Source: Pseudomonas sp. A-RE-19
GTDB taxonomy: Bacteria > Pseudomonadota > Gammaproteobacteria > Pseudomonadales > Pseudomonadaceae
DNA: 64,000 nucleotides
Reading direction: 5' to 3'
Assembly (NCBI RefSeq): GCF_019956555.1
Contig: NZ_JAHBDQ010000019.1
Coordinates: forward strand, 41,784-105,783
Numbering within the stretch: the first letter of the stretch is position 1; each line of letters starts with the position of its first letter. Both the position numbers and the translations under genes were made by a program. This document shows positions 8,743 to 17,497 of the stretch, piece after piece. The notes beneath the pieces were generated by a model. That model was not told the DNA's origin. It worked only from the letters and a program-made list of their open reading frames with translations, and did not search any database.

Positions 8743-9798
8743 TTAGAGCTGCACCCGCCGCAGTCGGCCGCTCAACGGAGCGACCCTGTTATCTGGTGTG
8801 GGCAGTGGCCGGTCGGTTAATCCCATGCCTTCGCTCACCAGTACCGCATCCTGCACCAGGCACAGGTTGGAAGGCGTATCCAGACCGCGGGCGAGCACGG
8901 CGACCTCGGCGGTTTGCAGATTGCAACTGAGCAGTCGACCGGTGAAACGGGTAAAGCCGCCATGGAGGGGTTCGCCGTTCCAGTCCGGCGGCAAGGGTTG
9001 CTGCAGGCGGTCGCAGAGTTCCAGGACCAGCACGTTGCCCTTCGGACACAGTGCCAGTCCGGTGGGCAGTTGCAGGCCGCGAATCAGGAGCTCGATCTGC
9101 CCGCTGGCGGGCCAGACCCGAATCACCTGGCCTGCCTTGTCGGCAAAATTGATGCCCTTGCGCGCAGGGTCGCCCTGCAGCTCTCCGGAGAACAGGCTGA
9201 TCAGCACGGCGTCGGTCGCCGGTTCGTACACCAGGGTCACGGGAACGGCTTCCTGGCCTTGATCCAGTTCGGGCAACTGGACCAGCACGCGCTCGTCCTG
9301 TCCGCTGATGAACTCCACCAGCTGATTGGTATCGGGTTTGACCGCCAGCCAACTGCGGCGAGTCGGGTGGTAACACAGCGCATTCAGATTGCCACGGCTG
9401 TGAAACACCGGCTCGGGCGGGGTGTATTGCAGGTCCAGCAGTTTGGAACCCTCGACATAATCGGTCTGGCTGACCAGGCAGCGCCCGTCACCGCAGGCGA
9501 TGTCCGAAAGCCCCATGATTTCATCGCGCAGCATACGGGCCTGCATGTTCATGGCGCGAAAACCTTGCGCCAGTATTTCGCGGGGCAGATAGGCGCCGGG
9601 TCTGTGTGGATCCGGTCGCAGTCGACTGATACGGCCGCTGAAGGTCTGGTCCGGCCGGCCGGAGCCGGCTTCGGCCAGCAGCAGGCTGCCATCGGCCTGC
9701 ACACAAAGGCCCCGAGGGTTCAGCAGGCCTTCAGCGATGATAGTACTCGGGCGCAACGTTTCAGTCGGTTGCGCCGGGATGTGAATGGGAACGGGCAT
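8743..9798 (-). CDS. NHL/ScyD-ScyE-like beta-propeller protein
   Basis: A 351-residue protein made of repeated four-stranded blades with the pattern 'L..P.GL.v..DGsLlvaE.g...I.r' (for example LNPRGLCVQADGSLLLAEAG, then PTGLALCPKGNVLVLELC and PSNLCLVQDAVLVSEG). It looks like a six-bladed SMP-30/NHL propeller related to the ScyD/ScyE proteins of scytonemin clusters. No signal peptide is evident from the start at 9798, which has GGAGAG eight bases upstream; a longer frame would overlap the preceding gene. It is the last gene of the ebo-linked unit, 31 bp after the 602-residue protein. It may bind or modify the product that the locus handles; this is inference. Confidence 0.7.
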   Translation of the reverse strand: MPVPIHIPAQPTETLRPSTIIAEGLLNPRGLCVQADGSLLLAEAGSGRPDQTFSGRISRLRPDPHRPGAYLPREILAQGFRAMNMQARMLRDEIMGLSDIACGDGRCLVSQTDYVEGSKLLDLQYTPPEPVFHSRGNLNALCYHPTRRSWLAVKPDTNQLVEFISGQDERVLVQLPELDQGQEAVPVTLVYEPATDAVLISLFSGELQGDPARKGINFADKAGQVIRVWPASGQIELLIRGLQLPTGLALCPKGNVLVLELCDRLQQPLPPDWNGEPLHGGFTRFTGRLLSCNLQTAEVAVLARGLDTPSNLCLVQDAVLVSEGMGLTDRPLPTPDNRVAPLSGRLRRVQL

Positions 9799-9829
9799 AA
9801 GGGCTCTCTCCATGAATAAGGGGGCACGA

Positions 9830-11638
9830 CTACTGCGGCGGCTGCCACGGTTCACCGGTGAGATAGGCCCGGAGCAGCGCCCGCTGGCAGGGCGACATCG
9901 AGCGCACCACCGGCATGAACAGGGTGGTGCCTTTGTAGGCGTCCGAGGTTCGGGCGAGGATGGGGTTTTTGGCGCCCATGACCGCGTCGGGTTGATTGAG
10001 CGGGATGTAGCGTGACATGGCGGGGAAGGCCAGGTAGTGAAAACGCAAGACGTTCGGGTACATCAGCTCCCAGGTGATGGTGGTGCCCGCGGGGATGCCG
10101 AAGTCGGTCTGTGCGTATTTGCGAAAGCTGGTGAAGTAGCCACCGCTTTTAAAGCCGTTGATCGCGTAGGTCAGGGCGACAAAGCCCGCCTGGGCGGCAG
10201 TACCCGGTTTGACGGTGACAGGGAAACTGACTGCGAGCTGGCCGGGTTCTACGGTCAGCGAGGCCGGAAACTCGAGGAAATTCCAGTACTGCGGATTTTT
10301 GTATACCGCAGGTGGACTGGCTTTCAGGTCGATTTCGGTGGCTTTGGGGACCGGGCCGCCCAGACACCTCACCTGCAGGGTGATCGACAGGCCATTGGGG
10401 TAGTCCTCCAGATAAACGTTGCGCTGATCGGCATACACCCGATAAGTCGATTCGATTGCGTTTAGCGTGGTTTCGGCAACTTCGTCGGGTGCGGTGATGG
10501 CCAACTCGTTGGTCCGCGCCGCTTCCTGTTGGCTAGTACTCAGGGGCAGGTCGACGATGCCACCATACACGTAGTAGTTGAATAACGGACTCGTTGTCGG
10601 GTCGAGGGTGGTCAGGGTGGTTGTGCCTGCAGAGATAGTGACGAGACCGTAATCCGCGTTGGGCCCGATGGGGCTGGTGATGTCGTCTCTGACGGCCCTG
10701 AAGGTTTGCTTCGGGATGACGTTCACCATGTCGATGCTCAGGATGCCGCTGTCGCCCAGATCGGCATAGCCAGTGCTCTTGGTGCTCTGGTTGACCAGCT
10801 GCCGGCCCGGCTGACAGTTCTTCGGTTCGTCCGCGAAGGCCGGAGCCAGTGTACCGATGACCCGGCCGATGCTCGGGTTGGGGGTGTATCGGCCGGCGGC
10901 GTAATCGGCATCCAGTTGCTCGGTGGTCATCGTGGGGCACATCTCGAACATGACAAAGCGCAGGACAATGCCTGTCGCACCCGGCGCCTGGATGATCGAT
11001 CGCAGGCCACTGCTGTTCTCGTTCCAGCTGACGATGCTGCTCAGGGGAAAGGTCAACTGAAACGTGCCGCTGAGGCGGAAAGAACCCGGCGCATCCATCT
11101 CCTCTGGCTCCAACACCCGCATTTTGACATCCAGGCTGCTGCAGACCGTGTTCGCGCGAATCAGCAATTGGATGTCGCTGTTACCGCCAATTTGCAGACC
11201 GCCAACGAATATCTGGGTGGTGTTTGTGGCGGTGGGGTCCAGGTCCACCATCATCGGGCCGGAAACGGGCCCCTGTCCGGTCACCGGGTCCACCGAACCG
11301 AGCAGATAGACCGGCTGGCCCACCATATCGCCGGTGGTGTTGATGCTGCCCGGACTACCCTGCGAACTGATCAAGGCGTTCTGCATGTCGACGACATGCT
11401 GCCCGTAGTGATTCCAGCCGCCAGCGGTGTAGTAGTCGCCGTCGGGCGCGTTGATCATGTTGTTCAACTGGTCGTCGGTGTAAGACTGGGCACTCGGTGC
11501 CAGGGTCGAGGTGGTCAGGTCGAAGAGCGGCCATTTCTCATTGCCGTCGTAAGGGATGGTAGGGGAGTTGTTCGGCAGGCTGACGTCCGTGCGGATGCCG
11601 CCCCAGAAATTCAGCCGTGGTCCATTGAGAATGCTCAT
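9830..11638 (-). CDS. VioB N-terminal-like protein, copy 2 (602 aa)
   Basis: No established function. The protein starts MSILNGPRLNFWGG and ends with YPNVLRFHYLAFPAMSRYIPL then MPVVRSMSPCQRALL. The same two landmarks occur in the 796-residue protein at 13957-16347. As I recall, they also occur in the N-terminal half of the violacein enzyme VioB (FPRIHFRG near the start; a YPFMS...MPSTRELS segment before the ferritin-like catalytic domain). Here the frame stops just after that segment, so a ferritin-like part is absent. There is no signal peptide. It begins 3 bp after a CxxCH protein gene with a GAGGAA ribosome site. It could be a scaffold or a substrate-binding partner. Confidence 0.6.
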   Translation of the reverse strand: MSILNGPRLNFWGGIRTDVSLPNNSPTIPYDGNEKWPLFDLTTSTLAPSAQSYTDDQLNNMINAPDGDYYTAGGWNHYGQHVVDMQNALISSQGSPGSINTTGDMVGQPVYLLGSVDPVTGQGPVSGPMMVDLDPTATNTTQIFVGGLQIGGNSDIQLLIRANTVCSSLDVKMRVLEPEEMDAPGSFRLSGTFQLTFPLSSIVSWNENSSGLRSIIQAPGATGIVLRFVMFEMCPTMTTEQLDADYAAGRYTPNPSIGRVIGTLAPAFADEPKNCQPGRQLVNQSTKSTGYADLGDSGILSIDMVNVIPKQTFRAVRDDITSPIGPNADYGLVTISAGTTTLTTLDPTTSPLFNYYVYGGIVDLPLSTSQQEAARTNELAITAPDEVAETTLNAIESTYRVYADQRNVYLEDYPNGLSITLQVRCLGGPVPKATEIDLKASPPAVYKNPQYWNFLEFPASLTVEPGQLAVSFPVTVKPGTAAQAGFVALTYAINGFKSGGYFTSFRKYAQTDFGIPAGTTITWELMYPNVLRFHYLAFPAMSRYIPLNQPDAVMGAKNPILARTSDAYKGTTLFMPVVRSMSPCQRALLRAYLTGEPWQPPQ

Positions 11639-11641
11639 GAT

Positions 11642-12946
11642 CTATTCCTCGTCCTTGGTGGTTTTGCCGACAGGCGCATTGGCGAATTTGAACAGGTAGG
11701 AAAAGTCGGCCTTGTAGGGGCTCTTGACCGGTGTCGCCATGGAGTGGCAGTTCATGCAGCTGCTGTTGGGCTGGATGTAGCTCTCCATGGTCACGTTGGC
11801 CGACAGCGCCGGTGTCGGCTGGCCCAGTGGGTTACTGGGGTTGTCCGGCATCAGCGGGCGCTGGGTGGTGATGAGCTGGTAGTACTTCAACACGCTTTTT
11901 TGCAGGCCCGGGTCGGTGCGGTAATTGGTGTTCACCCCGTTGGTGATCTCGGCAATCGGGGTAAACCGGTTCAGCGGGTTCGGGGTCTGGAACGTGGTGC
12001 CGGGTTTGGGCACGCAGACCAGATGCGCGCCTTGAGTCTGCCAGTCGCAGGGTGATTGGTTGAGGGAGGCGGCGGGGGCGGCGGGGTTGAAGTAGGAATA
12101 GGCCGTGCCGGAGGTCGGCTGGTCGACCCATTTGCCGTTCACCAGCACCTTGGGCGGAACGTTGTCGATCTGCTCGAAGGTCGACCAGATCCACTGCGGA
12201 TAGCCATTCACCTTGGTGATGATGTGCAAGCCCACCAGGCCCAGGTAGGCCTCGGTGACACCGACACGCTGGCCTTGGTCATCGAACTTGGCCACGCGCG
12301 CCAGCATCGTCAGGTAGCGGCTGGCGTTGTCACTGGTCGTGAGGATGCGCCAGCTCGATTTGACCTCGATGACCCCATAGGGAAAGTTGATGTTGTTGGC
12401 TCTGGAAACGACATTAGCGTTATAGAAACTATTGGTGACGATGTAGTTGTAAGAGGTCTCGTTGGCCGAGATGTCGTAGTAGGTCGGGTTGCCGGCCTGG
12501 TCGATCAGCCAGCCGCCGACGGCCTGGTCGACAGCATTCACCTGAGTGCTGTTCTTCAGTGCGGCGATGTTGATGATGCCCAGGCTTTTTGCGGTCTGCG
12601 GGGTATTCCACGGGCCAGGGTTGGCCCCTTGCGGCAGAAAGATTTCCTCCACGGTCTTGTAGGTCTGCCAGACGGTATAGCCGGGATCCCCAGGCTGTTT
12701 GTTGCAGTCGGGATCACCTCGCTGCCCGTCCTGCGCGGGCCAGTTCAAGGCGATGAACATCTGCCAGCTGTATTGATCGAACTGGTCCTGACTGGCGGTG
12801 GCGGCCGGCGCGGTGCTGGGAGGCTGGCAGCTCAGGCTGGTGGCCTGCGTCGACGGCATGGCCTGTTCCCGGGCCTGCACCAGGGTTAGCCCCGGCAGGC
12901 TGGTCAGGCCCAGTAACATCACGGTGAAACGGAGTGTGGTTTTCAT
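11642..12946 (-). CDS. Secreted CxxCH (c-type haem) protein, copy 2
   Basis: A 434-residue exported protein with a signal peptide (residues 1-25, cut after VQA) and one haem-attachment motif, CMNCH, close to the C-terminus (near residue 400). The body has Trp-rich family segments (YSWQMFIALNW, EVKSSWRIL, GLHIITKV, WIWSTFEQIDN) that recur almost unchanged in the protein at 16358-17497, so the two are paralogues. The haem site would be filled in the periplasm. A redox or oxygenase-partner role is possible but unproven. AAGGAT lies upstream of the start. The VioB-N-like gene follows by 3 bp, so each haem protein is followed by a VioB-N-like partner. Confidence 0.75.
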   Translation of the reverse strand: MKTTLRFTVMLLGLTSLPGLTLVQAREQAMPSTQATSLSCQPPSTAPAATASQDQFDQYSWQMFIALNWPAQDGQRGDPDCNKQPGDPGYTVWQTYKTVEEIFLPQGANPGPWNTPQTAKSLGIINIAALKNSTQVNAVDQAVGGWLIDQAGNPTYYDISANETSYNYIVTNSFYNANVVSRANNINFPYGVIEVKSSWRILTTSDNASRYLTMLARVAKFDDQGQRVGVTEAYLGLVGLHIITKVNGYPQWIWSTFEQIDNVPPKVLVNGKWVDQPTSGTAYSYFNPAAPAASLNQSPCDWQTQGAHLVCVPKPGTTFQTPNPLNRFTPIAEITNGVNTNYRTDPGLQKSVLKYYQLITTQRPLMPDNPSNPLGQPTPALSANVTMESYIQPNSSCMNCHSMATPVKSPYKADFSYLFKFANAPVGKTTKDEE

Positions 12947-12965
12947 GGCGATCCTTCGTCATTGG

Positions 12966-13889
12966 TCAGGGTTTGCGCTGCATGAGCTTGTTCCACTGCG
13001 CCTTGTGCCCGTTGCTCTGTGAAGCCGGTGGCTCGAACAATTGGCAGGGCGGCGGATTCGCCGGGCACATCGCGGCCACCTGCGCCCAGGTCTTGGCCGG
13101 GTCCGGTTTGGCGATGCGGAAGTTGGTGTAGTTCTGGCTGACGATGGGCGCATTGGCGACGCTGGTGTCACCGGAGAAAAAGAACGACTGGGGATGCCGG
13201 TAGGGCGGTTGTCCTGACAGTTGTTTGAAAAAGGCGTAGCCGAACAGGATGGGACCTTGCGGCGAGTCGAGGTCCAGGGCGTAGGCCTGCACGCTGCCAT
13301 CGAGGTTTTTGCTGCGCTCGGCGCTGTAGGGCAGGTGCTGGATGAAATCTTGCCGCGGCGGATGATTCATTGGCGAAAACATGCAACAGGCCGGCATGTC
13401 CTTGGGGCGGTCTTGCGGATAGGTCAGAAAGTACGCCTTATTGCCCAGGGACACGAAGGAGCAGGTGTAGTTGTTGTTCTTGATCGGGAAGATCGGCAGA
13501 CAGTATTTCTCGTAGTGCTCCATCATGGCGCCGAAGCCGTCGCCATCCGGCGGGATATAGGCGGTGTCGTAGTAGCTGGTGCCTCGGGAGACGGTGTAGT
13601 CCGCCGGGGTGAGGGTCGAGGGTGGGTTGCTGTAGGGCGGCGGGTTTTTTTCGTAGTTGTGCATCACCCGGTACATGGTCCAGTCACTGATCCAGTAGGC
13701 CGGAAAAAACGGATCGGAAGGGTCGTTCGGTGCGCGTTTGGCGATGCAGTTGCCGTTCTGGGCATTGCACCCTTCGGTGTTATGCACCCCCATGGTGAAG
13801 TAGACGGCGCCACTGTCCTCCTGGGCAAAAAGGGAGGGGCTGAGCAGCAGGGTCAGCAGCAACAGTCGATTCAAGATGCTGGCTTTCAT
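12966..13889 (-). CDS. Secreted protein of unknown family (307 aa)
   Basis: The product is exported: residues 1-22 are a clear signal peptide (LLLLTLLLSPSLFAQ). The mature part has at least eight cysteines (CNAQNGNC, CLPIF, CSF, CCMF, AAMC and others) and is rich in Tyr, Pro and Asn, with segments such as YWISDWTMYRVMHNYEKNPPP. I do not recognise a family. Disulphides are likely in the periplasm. AGGAG lies before the ATG at 13889; an ATG further upstream has no such site. It stands between the two haem/VioB-N-like pairs, and a product common to both is a reasonable guess but no more. Confidence 0.65.
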   Translation of the reverse strand: MKASILNRLLLLTLLLSPSLFAQEDSGAVYFTMGVHNTEGCNAQNGNCIAKRAPNDPSDPFFPAYWISDWTMYRVMHNYEKNPPPYSNPPSTLTPADYTVSRGTSYYDTAYIPPDGDGFGAMMEHYEKYCLPIFPIKNNNYTCSFVSLGNKAYFLTYPQDRPKDMPACCMFSPMNHPPRQDFIQHLPYSAERSKNLDGSVQAYALDLDSPQGPILFGYAFFKQLSGQPPYRHPQSFFFSGDTSVANAPIVSQNYTNFRIAKPDPAKTWAQVAAMCPANPPPCQLFEPPASQSNGHKAQWNKLMQRKP

Positions 13890-13956
13890 ATGACACTCCT
13901 GTGAAGTGCCGGGTGACAGGTTCGTCACCCGGTGGTCCTGCTCGAATGTTGCTGTT

Positions 13957-16347
13957 TCAGACTTGCTTGTAGTCGCTCATGCTGAGAGGGACAGGGGGGT
14001 AATTGCGTTTCACCAGGGACTGTGCCCAGAGCTCCAGAACGGCGCGTCGGCTTTGCGACATGTCGCGGGTGATGGGCATGGCGAGTGTGCTTTCCTCCTG
14101 ATATTCCTTGCTGATCAACACAATGAGCTGGTCGATGGCGCCTTCGATTCGCTCCAGGGAATTGAGTGGCATGAATTTGCTCATGATCGGGTACAGGTAA
14201 TAGAAGGGCTGCAGGATGCGTGGGTAGATGAAGCTTTCCCAGATCAGGACCCGGGCCTCGGGTTTGGTGTAGATCTGGTTCCATTCGTTGACGAAGTCCT
14301 GCTGCAGTTTCGGCTCCAGCGGCAGCACACGCAAAGGCGCCATGAAGTCGGTATAGGCGTCCGTGTAGTTGAAACTGAAAGGGATCTCGGGAGGCTGTTC
14401 ACCCTCCTGCACGAAGAAGCGCAGGGTCGGGAAGCCAGGGGCCCGGCCTTTAACGGTCAGTCGTGCGATGCCCTTGGCGTCGGTCTGTATCTGCGTCACG
14501 CAATAATTCACGGTGCTGTTCTGGAGATCCTGCAGCTTGCCTTCCATGGGGACGGGATTGTTGAAGCTCAGGCTGGGGGCCAGGGAAACCGAGGCGGGTG
14601 TCGAGAGGTATTGTTGATAGGTGACGGGGATCGGCACCTCGGAGGGCGCCTCGGCGTGTAATGCCATGAGCCGGCGGCCACTGCCTGTGCTTGCCTGGCT
14701 GTGTTCGCTGGGGGCATCGATGAATTGCGGCAGATTGGATTTGTTCTTTTTGCGGTTCAGCGGATAGTCGTAGAACAGCGTGAAGTCGGCCTTGTTGCTG
14801 AACGCCAGGTAGTAATCGCTGGTACTCAACATGAAGGCGTTGTCGTACTCCGCCACCCAGAGCACGGTGCCGGCCGGCGCCGGAAGGCCGTCGTATTGCA
14901 CCATGATCTGCAGTGTTCTGCTGTCTCCCACATCGATGAAACTGGCGCTTTCCACCACCTCGGCGGTCCACATCTGCTGGGTAGCGGCCTGCGTCGGTGT
15001 TGTGCCCTGCAGTTGCAGTTCCAGCGATCCGGTTTGCAGCTTTTTCCTGGCGCCGGGGTTGAGCGTCAAATCCAGGATGCCGGAGCGTTTGTCGAAGGCT
15101 GCCTGTCGATACTGTTCGAAGCCGAAACTGGTCAGGGGGCTGAATTGGCCTGCGTCGTTTATCCCCAGTACGTAATTGCCTGCCTGGAATTTCTCCGCCA
15201 CCGGAATGTTAGCGTTGCTGTCGAGCGGATAGAACGGGAAGGCGGTCGAGAGATCCAGCGACAGGGTATCGCTGTCAGGCTGGACCTGGGCCGAGATCAC
15301 TCCCAGCTGTATTTCTACGCCGGGGGGAAGGGGCGTATCGCCAGGTGAGGTCTTGTAAGGGCTGATGGCGGAGGCGGGGACCAGGCGCCGTCCCGCCGGC
15401 GCGGTCGGGAACTCATCCTCAAACCACAGGCCCAGGGTGCCGGCAGTGCGACTGTAGGCCGGGTTGAAGAAAATATCGGCAACGTTATCCAGGCCTTTTT
15501 GATACATCGCCTGCACGTTCGCCTGTATCTGCGGGTCTGTGGAATGGGTGTTGATGGGGGGGTAATCGTTGAAAATGCCGTTTCTGTCGTAGCAGGTCAG
15601 GTAGGTGGAGAACCTGAACATCAGCCCCTTGGCGTGTTGTTGGTCCATCTGTTCCTGGAGGTCTTTGAGCAGTTGCGAGTCGCCAATTACCCACTGCAGG
15701 TTCTCTTTGGGAAAGCAGGTCTGCCACGTCGTGGTGACATAGATCAGGCCACCCAACGCCCCCCAGTTGAAGTTCAGAAAGCGATCGAGCATCCGGTGCT
15801 GACGCTTGAGCGTCACGCCGCACTGATCGTCACCCAGCACCAGCTTGTCGAAGTACAGCGCGGTGAAGGTGTTCTGCCAGGGGCTGACGTCGACGAATCG
15901 GGCGGGGGTGGGATTCGTGCTGCCAAGGGGGTTGCCGAACAGTTGGTAAGCCTTGTCGATCAGCGGATCCTGGTCGACGTAACCACCGCCAGGAAGCTCG
16001 CCGCCAATGATCACGGACCGGGTCTGGTCATAGCTGACGGTGCCGCAGGCGTTGTCGCCGAACAGGTCCCATTCGGCGGGAATCATCGGGTAGCTTTGCG
16101 GGTTGGCATTGCCCGGCACTTGCAGAACATAAGCAGGTACATCGCTCATCGCCAGGGGGGCGATGGTCCAGGGCATCAAGGTGCTGGCGGCATTCTCGGG
16201 ATCGATGCCGTATTCAGCGAGAAACCGCCAGTTCATCTGCATCTTGACCGCGTCGTAGAGCGGAAGTACGTCGTTGTTATTGGCCGTTGGCGGGTTCCAG
16301 AACATATGGCCGTTGAGGTAGATGCGGGGGAAATTCAATACGCTCAT
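13957..16347 (-). CDS. VioB N-terminal-like protein, copy 1 (796 aa)
   Basis: A large protein without a signal peptide. It begins MSVLNFPRIYLNGHMFWNPP followed by TANNND, very close to the FPRIHFRG...PTAN opening I recall for VioB. Its C-terminus has YLYPIMSKFMPL, then MPITRDMSQSRRAVL, the counterpart of VioB's YPFMS and MPSTRELS segments. The ferritin-like catalytic domain that follows these in VioB and RebD is absent. It is about 190 residues longer than its paralogue at 9830-11638, with extra beta-rich sequence in the middle. GGAG six bases before 16347 fixes the start. The gene lies 10 bp after a CxxCH protein gene. No activity can be assigned. Confidence 0.62.
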   Translation of the reverse strand: MSVLNFPRIYLNGHMFWNPPTANNNDVLPLYDAVKMQMNWRFLAEYGIDPENAASTLMPWTIAPLAMSDVPAYVLQVPGNANPQSYPMIPAEWDLFGDNACGTVSYDQTRSVIIGGELPGGGYVDQDPLIDKAYQLFGNPLGSTNPTPARFVDVSPWQNTFTALYFDKLVLGDDQCGVTLKRQHRMLDRFLNFNWGALGGLIYVTTTWQTCFPKENLQWVIGDSQLLKDLQEQMDQQHAKGLMFRFSTYLTCYDRNGIFNDYPPINTHSTDPQIQANVQAMYQKGLDNVADIFFNPAYSRTAGTLGLWFEDEFPTAPAGRRLVPASAISPYKTSPGDTPLPPGVEIQLGVISAQVQPDSDTLSLDLSTAFPFYPLDSNANIPVAEKFQAGNYVLGINDAGQFSPLTSFGFEQYRQAAFDKRSGILDLTLNPGARKKLQTGSLELQLQGTTPTQAATQQMWTAEVVESASFIDVGDSRTLQIMVQYDGLPAPAGTVLWVAEYDNAFMLSTSDYYLAFSNKADFTLFYDYPLNRKKNKSNLPQFIDAPSEHSQASTGSGRRLMALHAEAPSEVPIPVTYQQYLSTPASVSLAPSLSFNNPVPMEGKLQDLQNSTVNYCVTQIQTDAKGIARLTVKGRAPGFPTLRFFVQEGEQPPEIPFSFNYTDAYTDFMAPLRVLPLEPKLQQDFVNEWNQIYTKPEARVLIWESFIYPRILQPFYYLYPIMSKFMPLNSLERIEGAIDQLIVLISKEYQEESTLAMPITRDMSQSRRAVLELWAQSLVKRNYPPVPLSMSDYKQV

Positions 16348-16357
16348 GTCATGCTCC

Positions 16358-17497
16358 TTAGCGTTGCCACTGGGCGCGTTTGAGCGACCAGACAAAGTCC
16401 AGTTTGTTGTAACCGACGAAGGCCGATTCCGGCAGGAGGGCGGTGGGGTAGACGATGCCGCCCTGTTCTTTCATGGCGAAGTTGAAATAGCCCTTTTTCG
16501 CCGAATATGCGGCGGTGTCGTGGCAGGCAAAGCACGACGACTGGCTCTGAAAAGCTGACTCCAGCTGAGAGTTGGCCAGCAAGGTCGGGTTGGTCTTGGA
16601 CTGGACTGCGATCAGTTCGTACTGCGACAACCCGGGATATTGAGCCTGGAATTGGCTATTGACGGGCTTGGCAGCGGCTATCGGCCCGGTGCTGTTGGTC
16701 ATCGGAGTGGGTGGGATGGCGTTGGTGACGGTGTACTTGCTGTTGTTAATGTTTTCGAAAGTGGTCCAGACCCAGCCGGGATTCAGTTTGTTGATGACAT
16801 GCAAGCCGCTCAGCGCTGCATAGCCGACCTGGTATTTACCGTCTTGCAGGTAATAGGCCTGGGCGATGTAGTAACCGTCGTTTTCCAGGGTCTGTTTGTA
16901 AGTCGCGTCGGAGCCGATCCACAGCCAGGCGGATTTCAACTCCCAGGCGGTGGAGGGGAACTCCAGGTTACTGGTCAAGGCCGCCTGGCCGTTCATGTTG
17001 TAGACCTGGCGTTGCACGATGTAATCGAAAGTGCCTTCGCCCATCAGCAGCTGAAAGCGCACGGGTTTGCCTGTTTCTGGCGCCGGCACCGCACCGCCCA
17101 TTTCCAGAATCATGCCATCGACCTGTTGCGTGGCGTTGAGGTTATGGAAGATTCGGGACAGGTCCATTCCCTGCGCCTTGGCTTGAGTCAGCACCGCGTC
17201 CGGGGGCGGCACGGGTGTGCCATAAGGGGCGGGTTTGGCGCCATTGATCAGGTAGACCTGGTCGGAGGGTTTCATGGACTCCCACTCGAGGTTGGGGCTT
17301 CCCGCCGCGGCGGGCTGGTTCAGGCAGACGAACCAGTTCCAGGCCAGGGTCTCGGGACTCTGGGCAAACTCGGTTCGGGTCTTGTCGACGTTTCCTCCAA
17401 ACTGCAGGAAGTTGCTGCAGTCGAAGGTACTCGGGGTCTGAGCCTGAGCCAAACCGGCCAGTGCACTCAGAACTGTTATAGAAATGGCGCGCCGCAT
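16358..17497 (-). CDS. Secreted CxxCH (c-type haem) protein, copy 1
   Basis: A 379-residue exported protein with a signal peptide (residues 1-19, AGLAQAQ) and a single CFACH haem motif near residue 325. Shared segments with the 434-residue paralogue include LAWNWFVCLN, EFPSTAWELKSAW, GLHVINKLNPGWVWTTFENI and the haem region. The ATG at 17497 has GGAG six bases upstream and overlaps the end of eboF by 22 bp, so this gene is joined to the ebo genes in one transcript. It is the first of the six accessory genes. A periplasmic electron-transfer or haem-enzyme role is likely but the substrate is unknown. Confidence 0.76.
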   Translation of the reverse strand: MRRAISITVLSALAGLAQAQTPSTFDCSNFLQFGGNVDKTRTEFAQSPETLAWNWFVCLNQPAAAGSPNLEWESMKPSDQVYLINGAKPAPYGTPVPPPDAVLTQAKAQGMDLSRIFHNLNATQQVDGMILEMGGAVPAPETGKPVRFQLLMGEGTFDYIVQRQVYNMNGQAALTSNLEFPSTAWELKSAWLWIGSDATYKQTLENDGYYIAQAYYLQDGKYQVGYAALSGLHVINKLNPGWVWTTFENINNSKYTVTNAIPPTPMTNSTGPIAAAKPVNSQFQAQYPGLSQYELIAVQSKTNPTLLANSQLESAFQSQSSCFACHDTAAYSAKKGYFNFAMKEQGGIVYPTALLPESAFVGYNKLDFVWSLKRAQWQR

